From Burkholderiales bacterium (GTDB taxonomy: Bacteria > Pseudomonadota > Gammaproteobacteria > Burkholderiales > Burkholderiaceae_C): a stretch of DNA of 64,000 bases. The translations under genes and the position numbers were made by a program. A model generated the notes under the pieces. That model was given only the letters and a program-made list of their open reading frames with translations. It did not search any database and was not told the origin of the DNA. The stretch's first letter is position 1; every line of letters begins with the position of its first letter. Positions 1-9,082 of the stretch are shown here, in pieces. Where the stretch lies: assembly GCA_947464185.1 (NCBI GenBank), contig CANHVY010000012.1, positions 1 to 64,000 on the forward strand, given 5' to 3'.

Positions 1-1
1 C

Positions 2-70
2 GAGGTGCTCACCACAGCCACCGCACACCAACAGCGCGCCATGGCGCTCATCCAGGCCATTCAGCCGTAG
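2..70 (+). CDS. C-terminal end of an unidentified protein (cut by window edge)
   Basis: An open frame enters from the left edge and ends at a TAG at 68-70, giving about 22 residues ending in ALIQAIQP. The composition is compatible with a real protein tail, but this piece is too short to assign a family. Its start lies outside the window. Confidence 0.4.
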   Translation, partial: EVLTTATAHQQRAMALIQAIQP

Positions 71-392
71 TCAGAAACCCAAACCCGAAATCCATCGCAA
101 GTGCTTGATGGAACAGGAGAATTCGGGCGCAAGGCGGCGGAACTTCAGCTTAGCGTCATCCTGGTGGACGCCGCTGCAGCCAGCAGGGATCAAGCCGGCC
201 CCCAGTGAACCGTCCCGGTGCCTCGCAATCCGCCACGTTGAGGTTCGCTCACATCACGTTGAGCGATCGCCTTCTGGCAGTTCACTGGCTGGTTGAAGGG
301 GCCGTCGTCGCACGGCACCACGCCGACATCAATCTGAAGGGGAAGGGCACGGCGCCGAGAGCCGAGTCCCGATCCCTCGTGGTGGGTGGCGC
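71..392. other. Intergenic stretch without a recognisable gene
   Basis: This 322-base stretch separates the left-edge gene from the leftward csbD-like gene. Overlapping short frames exist on the plus strand, but they have no ribosome binding site and no recognisable protein. I see no RNA gene or strong hairpin. It probably holds the terminators of the two genes that converge here. Confidence 0.4.
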
Positions 393-575
393 CTACTTCT
401 TGCTCGCGTCCTTGGCAACTTGCTTGATGTCGCCGACAGCCTTCTGCGCGTGGCCCTCCGCTTGCTTCTTGATGCCCTTGAGCTGCTGTTCCTTGCTGCC
501 GATCACCTTGCCGGTGGTTTCCTGCACATGGCCTGCGGCGTGTTTCAGGGTGCCTTTGACTTGATCCTTGTTCAT
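393..575 (-). CDS. CsbD-family stress protein
   Basis: A 60-residue, Lys/Gln/Ala-rich hydrophilic protein beginning MNKDQVKGTLKHAAGHVQ, with a second similar stretch (KEQQLKGIKKQAEGHAQKAVGD). The KG-x-x-K/A-x-G-x-x-Q repeat is the hallmark of the small CsbD family (UPF0337), predicted two- to four-helix proteins often induced by general stress. There is no signal peptide or membrane segment. Biochemical function is unknown for the family. The next leftward gene upstream encodes a PRC-barrel protein, another stress-type protein, which suggests co-expression. Confidence 0.85.
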   Translation of the reverse strand: MNKDQVKGTLKHAAGHVQETTGKVIGSKEQQLKGIKKQAEGHAQKAVGDIKQVAKDASKK

Positions 576-632
576 GGTTCGACCTGGAGTTGAAGTTGAA
601 AAATCAGCGTGACCAAAGGTTGGCGCAAGGGC

Positions 633-1043
633 TCAGTTCGGCGCGTCAGGCATGCCGTAGAACTTGTGCACGCCGCTGGCCCATTTCGGGTCCGACATCG
701 ATGGCCAATGGTCCTTGTCGAAGCCTGGCGCGTCCTTCATGGCGTCCTTCAGGACGTTGAGGGTGAAGCGCTTGTTTGTTGTATCCAATGCGAGTGCATC
801 CCACGGCACAGCGAACAGCTTGTCGCCCATGCCGAGCAAGCCACCGAAAGACAGAACCGCATAGGCGACCTTGCCGGAGGCCATGTCGATCATGAATTCC
901 TTGATGTCGCCCAGGTCCTCGCCGTCCTTGTTGTAGACATCGTTGCCCAGCATGGTGTGGGCGCCCATCAGCGCGGGGCCTGGGCCAGAGTCGCTGTGGG
1001 CGTACATGCCGAGGTTGTCACGAGTGACGTCGTTGGTTTCCAT
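633..1043 (-). CDS. PRC-barrel domain protein
   Basis: A 136-residue soluble protein. Residues about 20-90 (MGAHTMLGNDVYNKDGEDLG, then IKEFMIDMASGKVAYAVLSFGG, then KLFAVPWDAL) match the PRC-barrel pattern of short beta strands with a conserved G-D-V-Y/N-x-x-G-E-x-L-G start. I chose the second of two near ATGs (at 1043) because AAGGA sits six bases upstream; the frame stays open further up to 1199 but that part overlaps DUF2789 and lacks a good site. PRC-barrel proteins of this size occur in soil bacteria beside CsbD genes; exact role unknown. Confidence 0.8.
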   Translation of the reverse strand: METNDVTRDNLGMYAHSDSGPGPALMGAHTMLGNDVYNKDGEDLGDIKEFMIDMASGKVAYAVLSFGGLLGMGDKLFAVPWDALALDTTNKRFTLNVLKDAMKDAPGFDKDHWPSMSDPKWASGVHKFYGMPDAPN

Positions 1044-1128
1044 GTTCATTCCTTGTGTGAGGGAATCAGGACCATAGGCGCCGACAGGCTCGCGGCCTGT
1101 GCGCGAACGCACCCCAGCGCACGGCTCG

Positions 1129-1413
1129 TCAGACTTGCTGCGGTGCGGACCGCTCTTGAGGGCGCTGGCGGACAGGGGCAAAGTCCCGCAGGCTGACATC
1201 TAGTTCGCTCACCACCTGCGCCCAGTCGGCGTTTTCGGCGATGCCTTCGCCCAGGAACCGCGATTGCGCAGCGCTCCAGATCGGTGCATCGGCCAGCACC
1301 GTCTTCGCCGGCAACGGCCGGTGGCGCGTCAGAAAGGCTGCGATCTCGGCGGGCCGGTCAGCCAGGCCCAACTGGCGGAACAGGTCACGGATGCAGTGGA
1401 CGGGCGGCTCCAT
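1129..1413 (-). CDS. DUF2789 family protein
   Basis: A 94-residue protein beginning MEPPVHCIRDLFRQLGLADR. The pattern of a short amphipathic N-terminal helix, a central HRPLP motif, then DAPIWSAAQSRFL and a final acidic helix (ENADWAQVVSELD) is that of DUF2789, a small family of unknown function common in proteobacteria. AGGA lies eight bases before the ATG. The last 20 or so residues are Arg/Gln-rich and not typical of the family. The gene starts nine bases after a possible 24-codon leader frame. Confidence 0.8.
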   Translation of the reverse strand: MEPPVHCIRDLFRQLGLADRPAEIAAFLTRHRPLPAKTVLADAPIWSAAQSRFLGEGIAENADWAQVVSELDVSLRDFAPVRQRPQERSAPQQV

Positions 1414-1422
1414 GGCGCCGTC

Positions 1423-1497
1423 CTAATCTCCGCGCCGCAGGCGGCCCAGTTGCTCTCGCTGCTCGGGCGTCAGCACGATCCGCATGAAGCGTCCCAT
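1423..1497 (-). CDS. Possible 24-residue small protein upstream of DUF2789
   Basis: ATG at 1497 follows GGAG about nine bases upstream and opens a 24-codon frame, MGRFMRIVLTPEQREQLGRL plus four residues, closing nine bases before the DUF2789 start. The TPEQREQL helix resembles the N-terminus of IS630-type transposases, so it could be a remnant; equally it could be a translated leader. Too short to decide from sequence alone. Confidence 0.3.
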   Translation of the reverse strand: MGRFMRIVLTPEQREQLGRLRRGD

Positions 1498-1663
1498 TTC
1501 ACTTGGCTCCCATGACTCAACCCAACGAGCTTGCGCTGGCGCCCGGGATGGCCGTTGACCGGCCTCAAGTCAGGCGACGGGGCCGGGTGCAGGAGCCGGG
1601 GGGAGGAGCCACGGCGCGCGGGGCCCCTCAAGGCGAGTGAAGTGTCGGCAGTGGCCGCAGCGC

Positions 1664-3154
1664 CTACAGCTTGTCCAGCGGGTAGATGGGCCGGCGCACG
1701 TGCTGGAAGGCCAGCAGGTCGTAGTCCGACGTGCACACCCCCGTACCTGCGCACTCCACCACGGCGTGGGCCAGGGCGCGCAGCCCTGCGCGCCAGTGCA
1801 CGCGGCTCTTGAGCATGACGAAGCGCTTGCGCTGCGGCGCAATGCCCACGGCGGTGAAGGCGGCCAGGTCATGCGGCTCCACATGGTTGGAGATGACGAC
1901 GATCTCCACCTTGCCCGTGTCCAGCACGGCGGTCAGGCCCATGTCGTTGTGCTCGCCGGCGGCCATCGGCCCCTGGTTACGGAATTGGCCGTCGCACAGC
2001 AGCTTGACGCGGCCGCTGACGGTGCGGGGTTGGCCCTTCAGGCCGATGGCCGGCATGTCCAGCTTGCCGCCCAGCGACAGCGTGATCTCGGCACCGATGC
2101 CGGCCTGCTGCATGGCTTGTGCCGCCTCGGGGTCGAAGATGGCGAAGGCGGCCACGTCCTCCAGGCCGGCGTCCAGGATGGCGCCCAGCACCGTCATGGT
2201 GTCCATGGTGCCGCCGCTGGCGCAGTTGTCGCTGTGGTCCAGCAGCACCACGGGGCCAGCGCCTGGCGGCTTGGCCACCGCCAGGGCCTGTGCCCGGGCC
2301 ATGGACTCGGCCAGCGGCTCGATGCGGTAGACGAACTGCTCACGTGCCGCCCAGGCCATGGCCAGCAGCTCGTCGCACCAGCGGCGCGCCAGGGCTTCGT
2401 CGCCATCGGTCACCACCACGGCCGACAGGCCGGCGAACTCGATGTCCGCGTTCGGAAAGCCGACGAAGACGCTGGCGCTCAAGGCGCCCTGCGCCTCCAT
2501 CGCCTTGCAGCGGGCCTGGATCTCCTTGTTGGGCGAGTCGTCCGAGCCCTGGCGCATCACGTGCGGCAGCATGGGCTGGCGGCCCCAGGCCATGGTGGGG
2601 CGTGCCTTGCCGGCCAGTTGCGCGAGGATGGCGCGCCCGGCGCGCAGCCCGGTGCCGTGCATGTCCACGTGCGGATAGGTCTGGTAGCCGGCAATCGCCG
2701 TGGCGCACTGCGCCATGCCGTCGTACAGGTTGGTGTGCATGTCCAGCGCCACGCCGATGGGCACGTCGGGGGCGATGGCGCGAATGCGCCGCAGCAGCTC
2801 GCCTTCGCCGTCTTCATGGCTTTGCGTGACCATGGCGCCGTGCAGGTCCAGCAGCACGGCGTCGCAGCCGCGCGCCACGGCCGCGCAGATGCGGCTGGCG
2901 ATGTGCTCGAAGGCCGCATCTTCCACGTGACCGCTGGGCCAGGCCGAGGCGGCAATGGGCACGTCCACCTCGGCGCCCGCTTCCTCCGCCAGTTGCAGGA
3001 AGGCGCCTAGTGCGGAGCCCGTGCCGCGGTAGGCCCGGATGGCCTCTTCACCCTCGGGCGGCAGCGGCCCGAGGGACGAGAACCGGCCGATGGGCGTGGG
3101 CACGGGCGAGTAGGTGTTGGTCTCGTGCTTCATCTGGGCGATGACGAGTTTCAT
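1664..3154 (-). CDS. M81-family metallopeptidase (MlrC-like)
   Basis: A 496-residue protein of the microcystinase-C-like M81 family, normally about 480-500 residues. The N-terminal DUF1485-type domain carries the expected metal-site motifs: MKHETNTYSP near the start, LDLHGAMV, ALDMHTNL and YPHVDMHGTG. The C-terminal MlrC domain contains DHSDNCASGGTMDT. Family members act on small modified peptides or related amides; the real substrate is usually unknown. The start at 3154 has GGAG nine bases upstream; the frame is open further up without a site. It is divergent from an amidase gene, so the pair may share a promoter region and both process amide substrates (inference). Confidence 0.85.
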   Translation of the reverse strand: MKLVIAQMKHETNTYSPVPTPIGRFSSLGPLPPEGEEAIRAYRGTGSALGAFLQLAEEAGAEVDVPIAASAWPSGHVEDAAFEHIASRICAAVARGCDAVLLDLHGAMVTQSHEDGEGELLRRIRAIAPDVPIGVALDMHTNLYDGMAQCATAIAGYQTYPHVDMHGTGLRAGRAILAQLAGKARPTMAWGRQPMLPHVMRQGSDDSPNKEIQARCKAMEAQGALSASVFVGFPNADIEFAGLSAVVVTDGDEALARRWCDELLAMAWAAREQFVYRIEPLAESMARAQALAVAKPPGAGPVVLLDHSDNCASGGTMDTMTVLGAILDAGLEDVAAFAIFDPEAAQAMQQAGIGAEITLSLGGKLDMPAIGLKGQPRTVSGRVKLLCDGQFRNQGPMAAGEHNDMGLTAVLDTGKVEIVVISNHVEPHDLAAFTAVGIAPQRKRFVMLKSRVHWRAGLRALAHAVVECAGTGVCTSDYDLLAFQHVRRPIYPLDKL

Positions 3155-3335
3155 GGGGCGTGTCTCCGGTGGGGGGTGTTCTGGTGCGTGGATCGAATCG
3201 ATTGTGCATGTCTCAAGATCAGGGGATTCCCGCTGCTGCTGCGTGCCGCGCTCGCGCAAGATCGGATTTGTCTGCCGACAATGTCCGCACGACCCCTGAC
3301 CCAACCCACCGCATCGCCCCCGCGCTGCCACTGCC

Positions 3336-4745
3336 ATGAACCTGCCCACCGACCTGGCCGACTGCACGGCCACCGACTTGCTCGCCCTGTACCGCAGCGG
3401 CCAGGCCTCGCCCGTGGAGGCCACCCAGGCCGTGCTGGCGCGCATCGACCGGCTCAACCCCACGCTGCTCGCGTTCTGTCATGTGGCGCATGACGAGGCG
3501 CTGGCCGCCGCCCGCGCGAGCGCGGACCGGTGGACGCGCGGGGTGCCCTGCGGTGCCCTGGAGGGCGTGCCGGTGTCGATCAAGGACCTGATCCTCACGC
3601 GCGGCTGGCCCACGCGCCGCGGCAGCCACACGGTGGACCCCGCCCAGCCCTGGGACGTGGATGCACCCGTGACGGCCCGCCTGCGCGAGGCGGGTGCGGT
3701 GCTGCTGGGCAAGACGGCGACGCCGGAGTTCGGCTGCAAGGGCGAGACCAATTCCCCGCTCACCGGCCTGACGCGCAACCCGTGGAACCTGGCCAAGACC
3801 CCGGGAGGCTCCTCGGGTGGGGCCGCGGCCGCGGTGGCGTCCGGCATGGGGCCGATCGGCATCGGCACGGACGGCGCCGGCAGCGTGCGCATCCCGGCCG
3901 CCTTCTGCGGCAACGTCGGGCTCAAGCCCAGCTTCGGGCGCGTGCCGGCGTATCCGCTGTCGCCCTTCGGCACCGTGTCCCACCTGGGTCCGCACACGAT
4001 GAGCGTGCGCGACGCCGCGCTGGCGCTGACCGTACTGAGCCGGCCCGATGCGCGCGACTGGACCTCGTTGCCATCCGATGGACGCGATTACTCGATCAAT
4101 CTGGAAGACGGCGTGCGCGGCCTGCGCGTGGCCTGGTCGCCCACGCTGGGCTATGCCCAGGGCGTGGACCCCGAGGTGGCTGCGGCCTGCGAACGGGCGG
4201 TGCGCCACCTGGCCGACCTGGGGGCGCATGTCGAGACCGTCGACCCGGGCTTCGACGATCCGCTGGACATTACCATCGGCCTGTGGTTCGTGGGGGCTTG
4301 GACGCTGTGGAACACGCTCACGCCCGAGCAGCAGGCGGTCACCGACCCTGACTTCGCCACCGAAGCCCAGGCCGGCAGCGGCTACAGCGCCTTGGATGTG
4401 CAGCGCCTGAACTTGCGGCGGGGTGTGTTGGGCACGCACATGCGGCAGTTCATGCAGCGCTTTGACCTGCTGGTCACGCCCAGCGTGGCGGTGACGGCCT
4501 TTGATGCCAAGCCCGCCGGCCAGGTGACCATGACGGCCGAGGCGATGCTGGGCTGGACCCCCTTCAGCTACCCCTTCAACCTGACGCAGCAGCCGGCCAT
4601 CACCGTGCCCTGCGGGTTGAGTTCGCAGGGCCTGCCGATCGGCCTGCAACTCGTGGGGCCCATGTTCGACGACGCCCTGGTGCTGCGGGCGGCCCGCGCG
4701 TTTGAGTCCGCCTGCCCGGTGCGCAGGCCCCCCGCCGCCGCTTAG
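3336..4745 (+). CDS. Amidase, amidase-signature family
   Basis: A 469-residue amidase-signature enzyme of normal length. The Ser-cisSer-Lys triad can be placed at K83 (VSIKDL), S159 (TPGGSSGG) and S183 (GTDGAGSVRIPAAF), with the usual 24-residue spacing between the two serines. There is no signal peptide, so it should act in the cytoplasm on an aliphatic or aryl amide that cannot be named from sequence. It is transcribed away from the MlrC-like gene across a 181-base region. Confidence 0.9.
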   Translation: MNLPTDLADCTATDLLALYRSGQASPVEATQAVLARIDRLNPTLLAFCHVAHDEALAAARASADRWTRGVPCGALEGVPVSIKDLILTRGWPTRRGSHTVDPAQPWDVDAPVTARLREAGAVLLGKTATPEFGCKGETNSPLTGLTRNPWNLAKTPGGSSGGAAAAVASGMGPIGIGTDGAGSVRIPAAFCGNVGLKPSFGRVPAYPLSPFGTVSHLGPHTMSVRDAALALTVLSRPDARDWTSLPSDGRDYSINLEDGVRGLRVAWSPTLGYAQGVDPEVAAACERAVRHLADLGAHVETVDPGFDDPLDITIGLWFVGAWTLWNTLTPEQQAVTDPDFATEAQAGSGYSALDVQRLNLRRGVLGTHMRQFMQRFDLLVTPSVAVTAFDAKPAGQVTMTAEAMLGWTPFSYPFNLTQQPAITVPCGLSSQGLPIGLQLVGPMFDDALVLRAARAFESACPVRRPPAAA

Positions 4746-5107
4746 GGCCAGGGCTGCGCGCCAGTGCGCGGGCTGGCGGCGGGCGCCGGCGCGCTTCTGG
4801 GGTGACCGGTTCATGCGCTCCGGCATGATCCAGGTCATCTGCTGGTCTGGCGTGCTGGCACACAGTGCACGGGGAGGATGTTCCCGTGAAAGAGGAAGTT
4901 CCGGGTGTGCAGGGCGGCAGGTGCCGCAGTGCGGGTGGCGTGACTGACCGTGACCTCGCCTGGCGTTCGCGAATTGACCGTTCGGGCTGAGCCCTTCGAC
5001 TCCGCTCAGGACATGCTTGTCGAAGCCCTCGCGTGCACTTCGACAGGCTCAGTGCGAACGGCTTCTTGGGTCGGGCAGCGTCGTTTTCTTGTGAGCATCC
5101 CAAGCCC
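4746..5107. other. Intergenic region with REP-like repeats
   Basis: There is no credible gene between the amidase and the ABC adaptor. The right part (from about 4951) is the first copy of a tandem repeat that contains the inverted pair CCGTTCGGGCTGAGC and GCTCAGTGCGAACGG. The left part contains CACGGGGAGGATGTTCCCGTG, a short hairpin at about 4868-4888. No promoter stands out. Confidence 0.6.
4951..5098 (+). repeat. REP-like tandem repeat, copy A
   Basis: This 148-base unit runs from TGACCTCGCCTGGCGTTCG to CGTTTTCTTGTGAGCA. Inside it, CCGTTCGGGCTGAGC and the reverse-oriented GCTCAGTGCGAACGG can fold as a stem. The CTTCGACAGGCTCAGT core is a dispersed repeat type I know from Burkholderiales intergenic regions. 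Copy B follows ten bases later and lacks about 25 internal bases. Confidence 0.75.
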
Positions 5108-6481
5108 ATGACCTCGCCCGGCGTTCGCGAAGAAACCGTTCGGGCTGAGCTCGTCGAAGCCCTCGAGAGCACTTCGCCGGGCTCAGTGCGAACGGCTTCT
5201 TGGGTCCGGCAGCAACGTTTTCTTGTGATCACTCTATTGGCTGTGGCCGTCGCGCTTCTGGCTGCCCTGGCAGCTTGGTGGGTCACACGTGCGCCTCTGG
5301 TGCCGGCGGCAAGCGCCCGCATGGCGCCCCTGGTGCGCAGCTTGCAGTTTTCTGCGCGCGTGGCCACCTTGTCGCGGGTCGACGTGGGCAGCACGCTGAC
5401 CGGGCGCGTGCTGCAGGTCGCCGTGGCCGCAGGCGCGATGGTCAAGTCGGGCGACGTGCTGGTGCGGCTGGAGAGCGACGAGTTGCGTGCCACGCTGGCG
5501 CAGGCCCGGGCCAGCGAAACACAGGCCGCCGCGCGCCTGGCCGGCTTGCGCAGCACCGGACGCAGCGCGGCGCAGGCGGGTGTGGCGCAGGCGGCTTCGG
5601 TGCTGGTGGCCGCGCAGGCCGACCTGCAGCGCACGCAGGAGCTGATAGCCCAAGGCTTCATCAGCCAAGCGCGCCTGGACGAGGCGCGCCGCGCGCTTGC
5701 CGTGGCGCAGGCGCAGCTGGACGGTGCCGCCGCACAGCGCGCTGCTGTGGCCGAACCAGGCGCCGACGTGGCCCAGGCGCAGGCACAACTGGCCCTGGCT
5801 ACCTCGGCCAGGGCGGCCGCTGCGGCACGCCTGGACCAGGCCGTGCTCCGCGCGCCGGCCGATGCGCGCGTGCTGGCGCGCGCCGTAGAGCCTGGGCAGA
5901 TCGTGCAGCCTGGCCGCGCGTTGTTCACCCTGGCGCTGGCCGGGCCGCTGCAACTGGTGGCGCAGGTGGACGAGCGCTACCTGGAGCAGTTGCAAGCCGG
6001 GCAAGTGGCCAGCGTGCTGGCCGACGCCTACCCGACACAGCGTTTCACGGCCCGGGTGTTGTCCATCGCGCCGCTGGTCGATGCGCAGCGCGGGGCGATC
6101 GAGGTCAGGTTCTCGGTGGCGCAGCCCCCGGCCTTTCTTCGGGAAGACATGACACTGTCGGTGGAAGTGGAAACCGCACGCCGCGAGCAGGCACTGGTGG
6201 TGCCTGCTGATGCGCTGCGGGGCGATACGTCGGCCGGCCAGAGCGTGTGGCTCGCCCGCGACGGGCGTGTGCAGGCGCGCGCGGTACGCTTGGGGCTGCG
6301 CACCCTGGCTGCTGCCGAGATCGTTGACGGCCTGAGCGCGGGCGACGTCGTCCTGCTGGGCCCGGCACCGCAGCCCGGCAAGCGCGTGCGCCCCGACACC
6401 GCGGCCGCGCCTGCTGCCAACACAGTCAAGGGCAGCAAGGAAGACGCCGGCGCCGCGATGAGCAACGCCATGGGCCGCTGA
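5108..6481 (+). CDS. HlyD/MacA-type periplasmic adaptor protein
   Basis: Membrane-fusion protein of an ABC efflux system. Counting from ATG 5108 it has 457 residues: about 38 hydrophilic residues encoded by repeat DNA, one membrane anchor (ITLLAVAVALLAALAAWWV), a lipoyl half-motif (TGRVLQVAVAAGAMVKSGDVLVRLES), a long Ala/Gln-rich helical hairpin, the second lipoyl half (DARVLARAVEPGQIVQPG) and beta-barrel domains. It should link the inner-membrane permease to an outer-membrane channel. The start is uncertain: ATG 5108 has no good ribosome site; GTG 5225, just before the membrane segment, is a plausible alternative. The permease and ATPase follow, giving a three-gene operon. Confidence 0.85.
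   Translation: MTSPGVREETVRAELVEALESTSPGSVRTASWVRQQRFLVITLLAVAVALLAALAAWWVTRAPLVPAASARMAPLVRSLQFSARVATLSRVDVGSTLTGRVLQVAVAAGAMVKSGDVLVRLESDELRATLAQARASETQAAARLAGLRSTGRSAAQAGVAQAASVLVAAQADLQRTQELIAQGFISQARLDEARRALAVAQAQLDGAAAQRAAVAEPGADVAQAQAQLALATSARAAAAARLDQAVLRAPADARVLARAVEPGQIVQPGRALFTLALAGPLQLVAQVDERYLEQLQAGQVASVLADAYPTQRFTARVLSIAPLVDAQRGAIEVRFSVAQPPAFLREDMTLSVEVETARREQALVVPADALRGDTSAGQSVWLARDGRVQARAVRLGLRTLAAAEIVDGLSAGDVVLLGPAPQPGKRVRPDTAAAPAANTVKGSKEDAGAAMSNAMGR
5109..5231 (+). repeat. REP-like tandem repeat, copy B
   Basis: Second copy of the unit at 4951-5098, with the same flanks (TGACCTCGCCCGGCGTTCG to CGTTTTCTTGTGATCA) and the same internal inverted pair. It is 123 bases because it lacks CCTTCGACTCCGCTCAGGAC and a few more bases. 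It is read in frame as the first 40 or so codons of the downstream adaptor gene. Confidence 0.75.
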
Positions 6482-6484
6482 AAT

Positions 6485-6516
6485 CCTGAAACCCTGAAAA
6501 CCTGAAACCCTGAGGC
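6485..6516 (+). repeat. Short tandem repeat CCTGAAAN x4
   Basis: Four consecutive 8-base units (CCTGAAAC, CCTGAAAA, CCTGAAAC, CCTGAGGC) fill the gap between the adaptor stop and the permease start. Slippage here would alter spacing inside the operon, not a reading frame. Confidence 0.7.
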
Positions 6517-6525
6517 AAGCCGGCC

Positions 6526-7742
6526 ATGCTGGGATTCGAACGCCGCGTCGCAACGCGCTTCCTGCGCGAAGGGCGCATGCAGACGCTGCTGATCATCGTC
6601 GGCGTTGCTGCGGGCGTGGCCGTGGTGGCCTACATCTCGGCGCTGATCACCGGGCTGCAGCGCAACACCATCGAGAAGACCCTGGGGGCGCAGGCGCACC
6701 TGACGCTGAGCCCGCGCGACGACGTGGTGCTGGCCGCCCGCGCCCCGGCCAGCGCCGGCACCAACGAACTTGTGCAAACGCAGCCGCGCGCCCAGCGGCC
6801 CCGTTCCATCAGCAACTGGCAGCTGCTGGTGCCCCTGCTCGAAGCCATGCCCGAGGTGGCTGCGGTCTCCCCGATGGTCTCGGCCGCGGGCCTGGCGGTG
6901 CGCGGCGAGGCTTCCAAGGCCATCGCCCTGGTGGGCGTGGACCTGGACCGCTACGACCGCATCGTAAGCCTGCGCTCCAAGGTCGTCGATGGCCAGGCGC
7001 GCCTGGGACCCGGCGAAGGCATCATCGGCCGCGAACTCGCCGATGACCTCGGCGTGCGTGTGGGCGACCGGGTGGGCATCGTCACGGGCGGTGTCAGTGA
7101 TTCATTGCGTGTGACCGCGCTGGTGGACCTGGGCGTGCGTGAACTGAACCGGCGCACGGTCATCGTGCCGCTGCGCACCGCGCAAAGCCTGGTGGGCTTG
7201 CCTGGCGGCGCGACCAGCCTGGACCTGACCTTGGTCGACATCTGGGCGGCGCAGAGCCTGGCCGCCGACCTCGCCAGGCGTTGGCCCTACAAGGCCGAAA
7301 GCTGGCAGCAGGCGAATGCGCAGTTGGTGGCGGCGCTGAATGCGCAGTCGGTGAGCACAGGTCTGATCCGCGGCGTGGTCATGATCGTCGTGGTGCTGGG
7401 CATCGCCAGCGTGCTGGTGGTGTCGGTGGTGCAGAAGCGGCGCGAGATCGGCATCCTGCGCGCGATGGGAGCCACCCAGGGCCAGGTGCTGCGCATCTTC
7501 CTGCTGCAGGGCGCGATCGTCGGTGCGCTGGGCTCGGCGCTGGGTGTGCTGCTGGCCGTGCTGCTGATCTGGGCCTTCACACACTTCGTTCGCGGCTCCG
7601 ACGGCCTGCTGCTGTTCGACATCACGCTGGCGCCCGGGTTGGCGCTGCGCGTGGCCGCTGTCGCCACGATGTGTGGCGTGCTCGCGGCCGTGGCGCCGGC
7701 ACGGCGCGCCGCCCAGCTCGACCCTGCCCAGGCGATCCGGCT

Positions 7743-7746
<4 letters not shown>
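6526..7746 (+). CDS. ABC transporter permease, FtsX/MacB-like
   Basis: A 406-residue inner-membrane permease. It starts with a cytoplasmic amphipathic stretch and a first membrane helix (LLIIVGVAAGVAVVAYISAL), has a periplasmic MacB-type core domain of about 230 residues, then three C-terminal helices with the FtsX signature (VVSVVQKRREIGILRAMGAT). This layout fits the LolCE/MacB four-helix type-VII ABC superfamily, which moves lipoproteins, peptides or drugs by mechanotransmission rather than through a pore. It lies between an HlyD-like adaptor and a LolD-like ATPase, and overlaps the latter by four bases. Confidence 0.88.
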
Positions 7747-8468
<722 letters not shown>

Positions 8469-8479
8469 GCGGGCCTGGG

Positions 8480-9061
8480 TTAGCGCACCAGCGTGATGCT
8501 GCGCGCCGGCCGCTTGAGCGTCACCTTGGATTGCCCCTTGGGCCCGGCCACCTGCACGTGGATGCGCTGGATGCGTTTGTAGGCGTCGAACAGGCCGAGT
8601 TCCAGGGTGCGCAGCGGCGTGGACTGGGCGCACTGGAAGGTGTAACTGGCTTCCAGGTCGGCATGTTCGCCGCCGCTTTTGTGGGCGGCCGGGGGTGAAG
8701 CTGGCGCAGTTGCTGACTTCGCTGCCGGCTTGGCGCCTGGCTCCAGCACCGGGGCTAACACCTCGGCCTTGACCAGTTGGCACTGCGCAGCAGCGTCCGG
8801 GACGAACAAGGGCGTGCCCTGCTGAGGATTCCGCAAGCGCGCCAGCACCTCTGCCGCTGCCTTGCGCTCGGCATCGGTGCGTGGCGCACGCTCGAAGCCC
8901 AGCCAGTTGTCCAGCGCCGCCACCATGTCGATGGTCAGCCTGGAACCCTCGACGCTGACGTCCAGCCGGACCACGCCATGCTCATGGGCCTTGCCGGCGT
9001 GGGCTGCAGAGGCGGCCAGGGCCATGCAGGCCACCAGAAAGCTCAGGGAGGTGCGTGCCAT
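8480..9061 (-). CDS. DUF2796 (ZrgA-type) periplasmic protein of zinc locus
   Basis: A 193-residue protein with a signal peptide (MARTSLSFLVACMALAASAAHA) and then HEHGVVRLDVSVEGSRLTIDM, the start of DUF2796. The family includes ZrgA, a zinc-uptake helper in vibrios. A Pro/Ala/Lys linker separates the N- and C-terminal strands. The start at 9061 has AGGAG five bases upstream; a second ATG lies five codons further out. It is the last gene of the leftward zinc operon, 21 bases after znuA, which supports a zinc role. Confidence 0.8.
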   Translation of the reverse strand: MARTSLSFLVACMALAASAAHAGKAHEHGVVRLDVSVEGSRLTIDMVAALDNWLGFERAPRTDAERKAAAEVLARLRNPQQGTPLFVPDAAAQCQLVKAEVLAPVLEPGAKPAAKSATAPASPPAAHKSGGEHADLEASYTFQCAQSTPLRTLELGLFDAYKRIQRIHVQVAGPKGQSKVTLKRPARSITLVR

Positions 9062-9082
9062 GGGGTCTCCTGCCAACGGGTC

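Noticed and set aside
1637-3010. Long open frame on the plus strand opposite the MlrC-like gene
   Set aside because: High GC keeps antisense frames open; the His/Val/Gly-rich product shows no family resemblance, and the minus-strand gene has intact motifs.
3219-4838. Long open frame on the minus strand opposite the amidase gene
   Set aside because: It is an antisense shadow: the product is Arg/His/Gly-rich without a fold, while the plus strand encodes a complete amidase with its catalytic triad.
4800-4870. TPP-riboswitch-like string on the minus strand (GACCTGGATCATGCCGGAGCGCATGAA)
   Set aside because: It resembles the 3' half of the THI element, but the CTGAGA half and the stem arrangement are missing, and no thiamine gene lies downstream on that strand.
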